A DNA stretch of 12,549 bases from JAMCXS01 sp964459065 (GTDB lineage Bacteria; Acidobacteriota; Terriglobia; UBA7540). The notes beneath the pieces are model-generated. The model was given only the letters and a program-made list of their open reading frames with translations, ran no database searches and was not told the DNA's origin. This document shows positions 4,833 through 12,549 of the stretch, piece after piece. Position numbers and translations under genes: made by a program. How positions within the stretch are numbered: position 1 is the stretch's first letter; every line of letters begins with the position of its first letter. The DNA lies in the NCBI GenBank assembly GCA_964459065.1, contig CAYWMN010000101.1, positions 1-12,549 on the forward strand. Direction: 5' to 3'.

Positions 4833-7800
4833 CCGAAAAGACCCCTCCGATCATCGTCTTGTGGACACGGAAAGGGCCGGTAATCGCCAGTGTCGTAGCT
4901 TCTATCCTGGGAGCGGCGGTACTTACCGGGTGGGGACTGAACATCCGGTGGCTCACAAGTTTCTCCCCCGGCCAGCCTTCCATGCGTCCAGACTCTGCAG
5001 CAGCTTATCTATTGGCGGCCCTGGGGCTTTGGTTACTTCGCGAAAACGGAAATCGAAAGCCCGCGCGGTTTTCGAGGCAGGTGGGACGGGCTTGCGCGGT
5101 TCTGGTTGCCGCGTTCGGCGCACTCACACTCAGTGAATATATTCTCGGTTTCAATCTGGGGATTGACCAGATCTTGTTTCGTGATTCCCAGATACCCATT
5201 CCCGGATTGTTTCCTGGCCGCGCGACGCCCATGGGCGCCCTGAGTCTCGTTTTCTGGGGTGGCGGGCTGCTTCTTTTGGGCACGAAAAAACGGCCTAGGT
5301 TTCAGCTTGCGGAAGTCCTTGCCCTTGCCGTCGTTCTTGATGGCATGTTCGGTCTTTTTGATTATATCCTGCACCCGGCTGCGAGTTTGACGGGGATTGC
5401 TCCGGCGAGTTCTCTGGTCCTGTGTGTGCTCGGCGGTGGGCTGCTGACGGCTCGCCACGACCATTTGTTCATGAAATTGCTGGAGAGCCCGCGGAGCGGC
5501 GGGGTGGTGTTCCGGCGCCTGTTTCCCGCGGCGGTTGTCATCCCCGTCGCGCTGGCCGTCCTGGCTGGCAGGGCCGAGGCTTTGGGATTTTTTGCCCGGT
5601 ACGTCGGCCTGACGATGCTGGTCGTCATGACGATGACGGCTTTTGTCTTTGTTGTGATGTGGACAACCAGCTCGCTGAATGAAGCTGATGAGGTCAGGGC
5701 GGCGGCGGCCGCTGAACTCCGCATTCGCGCCAGGCAGCAAGCAGCCATTGCCAACCTTGGACATCGCGCCCTGCGAGGGGTCGATCTCACCGTGCTCTTC
5801 GAAGAAATCGTCGAGCAAGTCGCGCAGACCCTTGATGTGGGTTATTGCAAAATCCAGGAATTGTTGCCGGACTGCGGGACATTGATCCTGCGGGCGGGGG
5901 TGGGATGGAAAAACAGCGGCGCCGGTCATGCGATTGTTGACGCAGGTCCTGGGTTTCAGGCGGGTTACACGCTGTTGAACGAGCACCCGGTAATTGTCCG
6001 AAACCTTGCGGAAGAGAAGCGCTTTACCCCGTCACCCTTGCTGGCCGAGGATGGCATCGTGAGTGGGCTGAGCGTCATCATTCCGGGGGAAGGGCGGCCC
6101 TTCGGCGTTTTGAGTGCACACTCAAACCAGGTCCGAAGTTTCACCGGCGATGACGTCAATTTTCTGGAGGCTGTCGCCAATGTTCTGGCAGCGGCCATCG
6201 GCCGCAAGAGGACCGAAGAAGATTTGCGCCGCTTTAACCGGACCATCCGGACCCTGAGCGAATGCAATCTGGCGATGGTGCGGGCAACGTCCGAGCCCGA
6301 ACTGCTGCAGAATGTCTGCAACCTGCTGGTGAACCAAGGCGGCTACCGCATGGCGTGGGTGGGTTATGCGGAGCGGGATGAAGCCAGGACGGTTCGCCCG
6401 GTCGCCGTTGCGGGAGCCGACGAAGGGTACCTTGCATCCGTGAAAATCAGCTGGGCCGACGTCGAGCACGGCCGTGGGCCGACCGGGACGGCAATTCGCA
6501 CCCGCATTCCTTACGTCGTGCGCAACATCATGCACGATCAGCATTTTGCCCCGTGGCGGGAAGACGCCGCAAAGCATGGCTATGCTTCCACGGCGGCCCT
6601 GCCCTTGATGATCAATGACCAGGCGCTGGGCGTCCTGCGAGTCTACGCCAAAGGTCCGGACGCCTTTGATGGCGAGGAAATGGAGTTGCTGACCGAGTTG
6701 GCGGGCGATCTGGCCTTTGGCGTCCAGGCCCTCCGCACGCGCGCTGAGCGGGCCGAAGCCGCCGAAGCCCTGCGCCAAAGCGAAGAACGCTTCCGCCAGA
6801 TGGCGGAGAACATCCGCGAGGTGCTCTGGATGGTGGATCCGACCCGGACCAAGGTTCTCTATGTCAGCCCGAGTTATCAGAGTGTTTGGGGACGACCGGC
6901 GGAGGATGTCTTCGGGCATGGACTTGGATGGTTAGAAGCTGTTCATCCCGATGATCGCAACAGAGTTCGGGCCGCTCTTGGGGGCAACCTGCCGCAGCGC
7001 GAATTCGAGACGGAATTCCGGGTTATATGGCCGGACGGGTCCATTCACTGGGTCTGCGATCGCTCGTTCCCCGTGCGAAATCAAAGCGGTGAAACGGAGC
7101 GCATCGTCGGGATTTCAGAAGACATCACGGAGCGCCGGAGAACTGCCGAGGCGCTTCTCGAAAGCGAAGAGCGCTACCGGCAGCTGTTCAGCCAAATGAA
7201 TGTCGGCTGTGCTCTGCTGGAGGTCATCTGCGACAAGGCTGGGACCCCGTGTGATGCGCGGTTTATTGATGTCAATCCAAGTTTTGAACGGATCACGGGG
7301 TACTTGACCGAATCGGTGACGGAAGAAAGGGTTTTGAACGTCTTCCCGCAGTTGCGCCCTTATTGGGTGGAAAGGCTGGGGAGGGTGGCGCTCACGGGAG
7401 AATCGGTTCACTTTGAGGGCTATTCCGATGTTTTCAAGAAATACTTTGATGTGACTGCTTTCAGGCCGCGTTCCGGGCATTTTGCCGTCGTGTTTGCGGA
7501 CATCACTGAACGCAAGGAGGCCGAGCAGCGCCTGGAAGAAGCCGAGCGCAAATACCATAGCATTTTCGAGAATGCCATGGAGGGCATTTTTCAGGTGAGG
7601 GAGGACGGCAGCCTTCTGACAGCCAATCCCGCCATGGCGCGCATTCTTGGCTACAGCACGACGCGGAAGTTCATCGAAGAGGTTCGTAACCTCGAAGAGC
7701 GCTTGTACATCGAACCGCAGCACCCGAGCGGGTTCATTCCTCTGTTACGCCAGCAGGGAACCCTTTCGGAGTTTGAGGCGCAGATGCGGCGGAAGGACGG

Positions 7801-8587
7801 AAGGCTGATCTGGGTTATGGGAAGCGCCTACGCTGTCCGGGACGATGACGGCAAAGTTCTCTTTTACGAGGGCACGTTGAGGGATGTCACCGAGCGCAAG
7901 AAGGCCGAAGCTGTGCTTCGCCGGCTATCCTCCCAACTGCTTCACGCTCAGGATGATGAACGGCGCCGCATTGCACGGGAACTTCACGACAGCACGGGCC
8001 AGTATCTTTCCGCGTTGTCCATGAACCTTTCATGGATGGATCAGCCCACTTTAACGCTCGATGCCCCCGTGCGGTCAGTCGTAAGAGAAAGCATCGACCT
8101 TGTGAAGCAAGCGCTTTCTGAGATCCGCAATTTCTCATACCTGCTTCATCCTCCGGTGCTGGATGAATACGGACTGTGTGCCGCGCTCCGGTGGTACGTT
8201 CATGGGTTCTCGCAGAGGAGCGGCATCGACGTCGACTTGGACGCCCCGCTTGACCTGCCGCGACTGCCCCGGCAGGTGGAGACGGCGCTGTTCCGCGTGG
8301 TGCAGGAGTGCCTCACCAATGTTCACCGGCATTCGGGGAGTGCAAGGGCAAAGATCTGTTTGCACCAGAAGGGTGGAAATCTTCTGCTGGAAGTCTCCGA
8401 CGAAGGGCGCGGGATCGACTCCCGCACCGACGGCCAGCCCGGTGCAGCCAACGAAGGAATAGGAGTTGGAATCGCCGGCATCCGGGAGCGGATGCGCGAA
8501 CTCGGCGGCCGGGTGGTCGTCGAATCGGGCACCCATGGGACGGTGGTGCGAGCGAGCCTGCCCCTGGAGCTTAAGGAGGTTGCGTGA
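4829..8587 (+). CDS. Membrane sensor histidine kinase, 8 helices with GAF-GAF-PAS-PAS-PAS, HisKA_3
   Basis: This 1252-residue sensor kinase would phosphorylate the response regulator encoded directly after it. About eight membrane helices fill residues 17-280 (near 17-36, 57-70, 87-106, 135-151, 159-179, 187-205, 230-247 and 259-280). The repeated phrases MRPDSAAAYLLAALGLWLL and RATPMGALSLVFWGGGLLLL suggest a duplicated sensor unit. Then come GAF domains at about 305-456 and 490-634, and PAS/PAC domains at about 649-770, 774-897 and 899-1023, each closing with a DITER- or DVTER-like motif. The dimerisation/phosphorylation domain has RIARELHDSTGQ with phospho-acceptor His1053, the NarX/DegS type. 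The ATPase domain shows Glu1160 and Asn1164 in QECLTNVHRHSG, then DEGRGID and GIAGIRERMRELGG. The ligand is unknown; GAF and PAS domains could sense redox state, gases or small molecules. The kinase ATG has no good Shine-Dalgarno of its own and may depend on the small ORF before it. Confidence 0.93.
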   Translation: MTEKTPPIIVLWTRKGPVIASVVASILGAAVLTGWGLNIRWLTSFSPGQPSMRPDSAAAYLLAALGLWLLRENGNRKPARFSRQVGRACAVLVAAFGALTLSEYILGFNLGIDQILFRDSQIPIPGLFPGRATPMGALSLVFWGGGLLLLGTKKRPRFQLAEVLALAVVLDGMFGLFDYILHPAASLTGIAPASSLVLCVLGGGLLTARHDHLFMKLLESPRSGGVVFRRLFPAAVVIPVALAVLAGRAEALGFFARYVGLTMLVVMTMTAFVFVVMWTTSSLNEADEVRAAAAAELRIRARQQAAIANLGHRALRGVDLTVLFEEIVEQVAQTLDVGYCKIQELLPDCGTLILRAGVGWKNSGAGHAIVDAGPGFQAGYTLLNEHPVIVRNLAEEKRFTPSPLLAEDGIVSGLSVIIPGEGRPFGVLSAHSNQVRSFTGDDVNFLEAVANVLAAAIGRKRTEEDLRRFNRTIRTLSECNLAMVRATSEPELLQNVCNLLVNQGGYRMAWVGYAERDEARTVRPVAVAGADEGYLASVKISWADVEHGRGPTGTAIRTRIPYVVRNIMHDQHFAPWREDAAKHGYASTAALPLMINDQALGVLRVYAKGPDAFDGEEMELLTELAGDLAFGVQALRTRAERAEAAEALRQSEERFRQMAENIREVLWMVDPTRTKVLYVSPSYQSVWGRPAEDVFGHGLGWLEAVHPDDRNRVRAALGGNLPQREFETEFRVIWPDGSIHWVCDRSFPVRNQSGETERIVGISEDITERRRTAEALLESEERYRQLFSQMNVGCALLEVICDKAGTPCDARFIDVNPSFERITGYLTESVTEERVLNVFPQLRPYWVERLGRVALTGESVHFEGYSDVFKKYFDVTAFRPRSGHFAVVFADITERKEAEQRLEEAERKYHSIFENAMEGIFQVREDGSLLTANPAMARILGYSTTRKFIEEVRNLEERLYIEPQHPSGFIPLLRQQGTLSEFEAQMRRKDGRLIWVMGSAYAVRDDDGKVLFYEGTLRDVTERKKAEAVLRRLSSQLLHAQDDERRRIARELHDSTGQYLSALSMNLSWMDQPTLTLDAPVRSVVRESIDLVKQALSEIRNFSYLLHPPVLDEYGLCAALRWYVHGFSQRSGIDVDLDAPLDLPRLPRQVETALFRVVQECLTNVHRHSGSARAKICLHQKGGNLLLEVSDEGRGIDSRTDGQPGAANEGIGVGIAGIRERMRELGGRVVVESGTHGTVVRASLPLELKEVA

Positions 8588-9231
8588 TGAAGAGCGTGCG
8601 GATCCTGCTGGCGGATGATCACGAGATCGTTCGTCACGGGCTTCGTCGGCTTCTTGAAACCCAGGCGGGCTGGACCATCTGTGGGGAAGCTGAATCCGGG
8701 CGGGAGGCCGTCGAAAAGGCCCGCCAACTTACACCGGACATTGTGGTTCTTGATCACAGCATGCCGGAACTGAGTGGCGCTGAGGCCGCGCGGCAAATTC
8801 TGAAAGCCCTGCCGCAGACGGAGATCGTGATTCTGACCATGCACGACTCTGAACAATTGCTGCGCGAGGTCCTCGATGCCGGGGTGCGTGGCTACGTTTT
8901 GAAGTCTGATGCCATGTCGGATATGGTCTCGGCTGTTCGTGCCCTTCTAAGTCATGAGAGATACCTGTCACCGAGAGCTTCCGGCGTGGCCGTGGAGGGG
9001 TTTCTGCACCCCAGGACAGAGGCTGATCCCACAGACCGGCTTACTCCTAGAGAGCGCGAAATCGTGCGGCTTCTCACGCAAGGGAAAAGCAATAAAGAAG
9101 TGGCCGCAGCCCTGAACATCAGCGTGAAAACCGTCGAGGCCCATCGCGCTAATATCATGCATAAGCTGAACTTGCCTTCCTTCGCCGAACTGGTCCACTA
9201 TGCCATCCGGAAAGGGATTGTCGAGCCCTAG
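8587..9231 (+). CDS. NarL/FixJ-family response regulator with LuxR-type DNA-binding domain
   Basis: This 214-residue regulator is the evident partner of the preceding kinase. The receiver domain (about 4-120) has the acidic pair Asp10-Asp11 in LLADDHEIVRHGL, phospho-acceptor Asp56 in IVVLDHSMPELSG, a Thr in VILTMHD and the conserved Lys in GYVLKSDA. A linker leads to the LuxR-type helix-turn-helix at about 150-212 with LTPREREIVRLL, SNKEVAAALNISVKTVEAHR and a C-terminal dimerisation helix. I chose the ATG at 8587, which overlaps the kinase stop as TGATG and lies seven bases after AAGGAGG. A GTG at 8584 would add one residue. Regulators of this class bind paired short sites; the TACCTAGG repeat at 4550-4571 is the best local candidate. 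Its targets are not known from sequence. Confidence 0.95.
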   Translation: MKSVRILLADDHEIVRHGLRRLLETQAGWTICGEAESGREAVEKARQLTPDIVVLDHSMPELSGAEAARQILKALPQTEIVILTMHDSEQLLREVLDAGVRGYVLKSDAMSDMVSAVRALLSHERYLSPRASGVAVEGFLHPRTEADPTDRLTPREREIVRLLTQGKSNKEVAAALNISVKTVEAHRANIMHKLNLPSFAELVHYAIRKGIVEP

Positions 9232-9267
9232 GCGATCTGCGCAGGGCTTCTTTCTTCCATCTGTTGA

Positions 9268-9300
9268 TTCGGGATCGCGAGCTGCGAGGCACATCCCGAA
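9268..9300. terminator. Inverted repeat in the convergent gap, possible weak terminator
   Basis: Within the 171-base gap between convergent genes, TTCGGGAT (9268-9275) and ATCCCGAA (9293-9300) form a perfect 8-bp inverted repeat around a 17-base loop. The segment CCGAACCG (9296-9303) can alternatively pair with CGGTTCGG (9353-9360). There is no run of T after the stems on either strand, so intrinsic termination is doubtful. Confidence 0.25.
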
Positions 9301-9402
9301 CCGGTCAGGCTGGCCGTGCTGGGTTTGATCTCCGGCACCGTGCGCGGGGATTCGGTTCGGCGTTGGCGTCAGCAACGATTTTTCTGCGCTTCAGTCTCGG
9401 TG

Positions 9403-11565
9403 TTATGGGTCCTTTTGCGCGCGCGGTTCGCAGAACTTGACTCTCTGGCCGTCTTGATAAGCCTTGATGCGCTTGAAAATGGAACTCGTGTCTGACGTCA
9501 GGCGATGCTCCGCCCTCTCGATGGCCAGGTTGTCGGCCGGCGATAATTCCCGGCCTTCAAGTTTTCTTTCGCAGGCCTGCGCCAGCGCCAAGGTTAGCGG
9601 AACATCAACAAACCAGTCTCCCCGCGTATAAAAACCCGCCCACTTCCCAACATCAGCCTGGTGGAAACCTTTCAGAACGGCATGAATCTGCAAAATCGCC
9701 GCCTGCATGTCTTTGAGCTGGACCGGCGGCAAGGTTCCCGGAGTTGCCGCCTTGGCAAGCTCGATCAGCATTTGGTTCGAGTGGATGTGATAGCCAAGCT
9801 GGGTGAGAACGTGCGCCTGGAAAAATCCCCGCCGATTGAGCGGAACCTGCTCCTGTGCGGCTCCAGCCAGACGGGCAGCACTTTCCCACCGCCCTTTCGC
9901 CTGTTCGCAAATGCGGATGAGCCTGGCTGGATCTTCCAGGTAACCGTGAACATTGTCCAGCTTCTGAAATTCCAGGGGCGATGCCGTGCGGCCCTTGATG
10001 ATGCGCATGAGGAGCGCGCGCCCTAGAATTTGGTAGAAAGTATCACCCATGATGGCGTCGGGCTTTGTTCCATACCGTGCGGGAGCGTGAAAATATGCCT
10101 GATAATATTGAACCAGCAGCGGCGCAGCGGCAGCGCCGAATTCTTCCCGGCCCCACTGGGCCAGGTAGCGCTGCGCCTGGTTGTGGTTTTTCGCGATCCA
10201 GGGCTTTGCATTCCAGGCCAGTTCCATCACCGCACGAGTCGTCATCACCACAGGGCGTATGTCGGCGGTGTTGAGAAGAAGATATCGGGTGGCGCCGGCA
10301 GACGCCGCCCGTCCCAACTCACTCTGCACGCGGCTTACCGGAACCCGTTCCGTAAAGTTGTTGGCATTTCCCCCTAGCACTGCCGTGTGGTAATAGACGC
10401 CTTCGCCTTTGGCAATAAGTCCCCCATCCCGGAGCAAACCACCCCCGTCATCCGCCCAGACAAGGGTCACGCCGGGAGGAACCTTCAAGACTCCCTGGTG
10501 CATCAGCCTGCTTCCTTCCATCCAGGTGTTCATGATGAATTGCGGGTGCCGATGGGGCCAATCTTTCTTAACAATGCCGATCTGCGTTTCGACGGCCTTA
10601 TCAATCCACCTTGCGCGCCCTGCCGCCGTGGCGGGAATGCCGGGCATGTCCCTCCAGAACGGATGGTCGTAACGTCCTCGAAGACCGACGGTCCAGACAA
10701 CATCAAGGTTCTTGGGATATTCGGCGACAGCGCATTTCCAGGCTTTTTCCAAAAGGCCAAAGGTATACGGCTTTTGCTCCGGCCAGCGATAGACGTTAAC
10801 GCCCAACGGTTCGTCGTGATGCTGGGCAATCATAAGGCCGCGAGCTCCCGCCTCGCGAATCTGCGGCTCGTCGGGAAAAATGAACGTGCCGGGGATAATC
10901 ATGTTCCCCTTCAAGCGCAAAAGAGCCTCAAAGATCCGGTTCCAAGCCTTTAAGGAAATTCCTGTCCCGTCACGATTTCCCGGGCTCCATCCCGTCAGAA
11001 GGTCTTCGTCATTGATAAACCAGCCGCGATATCGAAAAGTCGGCGGGCCCTGCTGTTCATCGAGTTCGGCCGGAATCGTGATTTGCGCCCGACGAGCGGG
11101 CCGGTTGTCGGTCCACCAGTAGAAAGGATCAACGCCCAAAAATTGCTGAGAAAATTGGTAGATGGCGTAAATGGTGCCGAGCACATCCGAACCCGTCAGC
11201 ACAATTGCCTTATGGACCGGAGAGCCGGGCCACGGATCGGTCACTACCTGCAACCGCAGAGCTTCCCAGCCGGTAGGACGGGTAACCCCCGGCGGCAGAT
11301 CATGGGAGAACGCGATGCAGACGGTGGTGGCCGTAGCGTTGGAAGGTTGTGACGCCCACCGGACCTGCGTGCCGAACACTTTATGCAGATCGGACGCGAG
11401 GTCGTGCGCCGCTTTCTGAATCGGGCCGGGCTCCCGGGGGTCAATCAGAATCGAGGTCCTGGAATTGATAGCCACCTGCGCCTGAGCGGCAACAGCCCCT
11501 ACCACGAGGACTGCCAGGATAAGTATTGGTTGGAATCTCTTCCGCAATGTCCGCTTGCTCCTCAC
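9403..11565 (-). CDS. Secreted GH115-family glycoside hydrolase, putative xylan alpha-1,2-glucuronidase
   Basis: Members of GH115 release (4-O-methyl-)glucuronic acid from xylan side chains outside the cell or in the periplasm. The 720-residue protein starts with a basic stretch, a hydrophobic core and an AQA|Q signal-peptidase site near residue 29. Family landmarks are GWFINDEDLLTGW (181-193), HHDEPLG (249-255), WTVGLRGRYD (291-300), WMEGSRLM (348-355, Glu350 possibly the catalytic acid), VTLVWADDGGG (366-376), GVYYHTAVLGG (389-399) and NTADIRPVVMTTRAVMELAW (432-451). It is shorter than many GH115 enzymes, which run from about 800 residues, so the C-terminal beta domain appears to be missing or reduced. 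GTG 11565 gives the full frame; a TTG at 11547 with AGGAG ten bases upstream is an alternative that keeps the signal peptide. The divergent sugar-acid dehydratase gene fits use of released uronic or aldonic acids. Family firm, substrate inferred. Confidence 0.87.
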   Translation of the reverse strand: MRSKRTLRKRFQPILILAVLVVGAVAAQAQVAINSRTSILIDPREPGPIQKAAHDLASDLHKVFGTQVRWASQPSNATATTVCIAFSHDLPPGVTRPTGWEALRLQVVTDPWPGSPVHKAIVLTGSDVLGTIYAIYQFSQQFLGVDPFYWWTDNRPARRAQITIPAELDEQQGPPTFRYRGWFINDEDLLTGWSPGNRDGTGISLKAWNRIFEALLRLKGNMIIPGTFIFPDEPQIREAGARGLMIAQHHDEPLGVNVYRWPEQKPYTFGLLEKAWKCAVAEYPKNLDVVWTVGLRGRYDHPFWRDMPGIPATAAGRARWIDKAVETQIGIVKKDWPHRHPQFIMNTWMEGSRLMHQGVLKVPPGVTLVWADDGGGLLRDGGLIAKGEGVYYHTAVLGGNANNFTERVPVSRVQSELGRAASAGATRYLLLNTADIRPVVMTTRAVMELAWNAKPWIAKNHNQAQRYLAQWGREEFGAAAAPLLVQYYQAYFHAPARYGTKPDAIMGDTFYQILGRALLMRIIKGRTASPLEFQKLDNVHGYLEDPARLIRICEQAKGRWESAARLAGAAQEQVPLNRRGFFQAHVLTQLGYHIHSNQMLIELAKAATPGTLPPVQLKDMQAAILQIHAVLKGFHQADVGKWAGFYTRGDWFVDVPLTLALAQACERKLEGRELSPADNLAIERAEHRLTSDTSSIFKRIKAYQDGQRVKFCEPRAQKDP

Positions 11566-11679
11566 CCGGCAATTTTGCTCGCTTCAGTTTGCAAGCTCAG
11601 AGTTCTGTGTGGCCTGACCGCTGCCTCAAAGCAAGGTGCGCCAGCCGCAACCACGCCAGGAAACAAAATCCCCAGGTAA

Positions 11680-11703
11680 AAGGAGCTGCTCTCTTTGCTC
11701 CTT
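11680..11703. repeat. 7-bp inverted repeat in the GH115 leader
   Basis: AAGGAGC (11680-11686) and GCTCCTT (11697-11703) enclose a ten-base loop, about 115 bases upstream of the GH115 start. On the minus strand the second arm is followed by TTTACC, too few T residues for a strong terminator. It may be a leader hairpin or chance. Confidence 0.3.
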
Positions 11704-12081
11704 GTACATAACGCTCCGACGTGCGTTCGCTGAGGGCCCGGAATCTTCACCGATTCGCTAGCTGGGCTGGGCGAACTGCCTTCCTAAACTCGCAACGGTA
11801 TCACAATGTGTTTGGGAATGAGCACAGGAAAAGGTAGATTAAAAATTGCCCGGCCTTGAAACCCCCACACGCCGCCCGAAGGACTCTCTCACTTCACTTG
11901 GTACCCCAATCCGTGGTCGGGTCAGATGTGCGTGTAGGTGGAATTCAGCGACGATAAGGCTGGCATCTTGTGCTGCTGTTCAAGGATTGGACAATTAAAG
12001 ATTGTGCGGCGCGTGCCGGCTTTGCGTTTTACCTGGGGTGGCGATACACTACGCGCGTTGCAAAACTCCCGGGGCGCAGGG

Positions 12082-12111
12082 ATGCCAGGCAAGCGGCGGC
12101 ACGGTTACAAT
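12082..12111 (+). promoter_or_regulatory. Weak candidate promoter for the dehydratase gene
   Basis: TACAAT (12106-12111) is a good -10 box 45 bases before the ATG. The best upstream element, ATGCCA (12082-12087), is 18 bases away and matches the -35 consensus poorly. Such a promoter would probably need an activator. Confidence 0.25.
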
Positions 12112-12155
12112 AGCTAGCGTGAGGTTGATGAAAAAACTAAAGAGGATTACGCAAA

Positions 12156-12549
12156 ATGAAAATCACGAAGGTCTCGACCATCATCGTTAATGCGCGGATG
12201 CGGAACTGGGTCTTCGTCAAAGTGGAAACGGACCAGCCCGGGCTTCACGGATGGGGCGAAGCGACGCTCGAATGGAAAACCAAAGCCGTGGCAGGCGCCG
12301 TGGAAGACTTATCCGCGCTGATCATCGGCCAGGACCCGCGGCGCGTGGAACACCTGTGGCAGATGATGCACCGGCAATATTTCTGGCGGGGAGGCATCAC
12401 CAATCAGTCCGCCCTGAGCGGCATCGACCAAGCGCTCTGGGACATTAAGGGCAAGGAGCTGGGCAGACCCGTGTGCGAGCTGTTGGGCGGGCCAGTGCGC
12501 GACACCCTGCGTTTCTACGATCACCTGGGCGGCGGGTCGCTCGAAGGCA
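12156..12549 (+). CDS. Enolase-superfamily sugar-acid dehydratase, D-galactonate dehydratase-like, partial
   Basis: This is the first 131 codons of a mandelate racemase/muconate lactonizing-type enzyme, cut by the right edge. Only the N-terminal capping domain is present, so the Mg-binding Asp/Glu/Glu and the catalytic bases, which decide the reaction, cannot be seen. The phrases MKITKV, GWGEATLEWKTKAV (residues 33-46), IIGQDPRRVEHLW, FWRGG, SGIDQALWDIKGKELGRPV and LLGGPVRD closely follow the D-galactonate dehydratase (DgoD) group, which converts an aldonic acid to a 2-keto-3-deoxy acid. Other acid-sugar dehydratases share this pattern, so no symbol is given. The ATG at 12156 has AGAGGA nine bases upstream; an ATG at 12128 is in another frame and rejected. 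Opposed to the GH115 gene, it may belong to a sugar or uronic acid use cluster that continues to the right. Confidence 0.85.
   Translation, partial: MKITKVSTIIVNARMRNWVFVKVETDQPGLHGWGEATLEWKTKAVAGAVEDLSALIIGQDPRRVEHLWQMMHRQYFWRGGITNQSALSGIDQALWDIKGKELGRPVCELLGGPVRDTLRFYDHLGGGSLEG

Larger units (their letters stand above)
11566..12155. other. Divergent intergenic region without a convincing gene
   Basis: These 590 bases separate the GH115 gene from the dehydratase gene, so both leaders and promoters should lie here. The short frames present have no good ribosome site, no family resemblance and run over other signals, so I do not call them. Base composition is mixed, with AT-rich patches near 11830-11850 and 11990-12002. 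No tRNA, riboswitch or clear sugar-regulator operator was recognised. Confidence 0.6.

Noticed and set aside
5294..5299. Further CCTAGG sites (also near 1740 and 9226)
   Set aside because: Single copies inside genes without the flanking TA or the paired arrangement; expected by chance.
5033..5986. 317-residue minus-strand frame inside the kinase gene
   Set aside because: It lies opposite the membrane and linker part of the kinase; its composition is rich in Arg, Gln and Pro, as expected from a reverse shadow of GC-rich coding sequence.
6122..6919. 265-residue minus-strand frame inside the kinase gene
   Set aside because: Antisense to recognisable GAF and PAS domains, no known domain in the translation.
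9232..9402. Small RNA or riboswitch in the convergent gap
   Set aside because: Inverted repeats are present but no promoter or conserved fold that I recognise; recorded only as a weak terminator candidate.
11562..11750. 62-residue minus-strand frame upstream of the GH115 gene
   Set aside because: No good ribosome site or domain; it runs across the leader hairpin and into the GH115 start.
12002..12190. 62-residue plus-strand frame overlapping the dehydratase start
   Set aside because: It is in another frame from the dehydratase, ends inside it and resembles nothing known.

Overview
The window looks like a chromosomal segment, or a metagenome-assembled contig, from a GC-rich bacterium that probably belongs to the Acidobacteriota. 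That assignment is an inference from the mix of genes, not a phylogenetic result: dissimilatory sulfur genes (aprBA and a dsrN-like gene) sit beside an ECF sigma factor, a large multi-PAS hybrid sensor pair of the NarL class, and secreted plant-polysaccharide enzymes. This is the combination described for peat and soil Acidobacteriota with a dissimilatory sulfur metabolism. Other deep-branching sulfate reducers or sulfur oxidisers cannot be excluded.

Region 1 (1-4457, all minus strand): reading in the direction of transcription, an ECF-type RNA polymerase sigma factor (4457-3711) is followed by a CobB/CbiA-type glutamine-dependent amidotransferase that is best read as DsrN (3556-2096), then by aprB (1962-1501) and aprA (1508 to beyond the left edge). 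aprB and aprA overlap by 8 bases and each has a strong AAGGAGG Shine-Dalgarno. AprBA interconverts adenosine 5'-phosphosulfate (APS) and sulfite plus AMP. DsrN is believed to amidate the siroheme of dissimilatory sulfite reductase, so the two would serve consecutive steps of one pathway.

Region 2 (4458-4828): the divergent control region between the sulfur genes and the two-component genes. It holds a striking repeat of TACCTAGG, a good TTGAAT-17-TATAAA promoter reading rightward, a weak promoter reading leftward, and a small ORF whose stop overlaps the histidine-kinase start.

Region 3 (4829-9231, plus strand): a 1252-residue membrane histidine kinase (8 predicted helices, GAF-GAF-PAS-PAS-PAS, HisKA_3, HATPase) translationally coupled by TGATG to a NarL/LuxR-type response regulator. 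Their position beside the sulfur genes suggests, but does not prove, that they control them.

Region 4 (9232-12549): a convergent gap, then a secreted GH115-family putative alpha-glucuronidase (minus strand), a 590-base divergent intergenic region without a convincing gene, and the first 131 codons of an enolase-superfamily sugar-acid dehydratase similar to D-galactonate dehydratase (plus strand, cut by the right edge). This part looks like hemicellulose side-chain and sugar-acid use and is functionally separate from the sulfur block. No RNA genes, insertion sequences or CRISPR arrays were seen.
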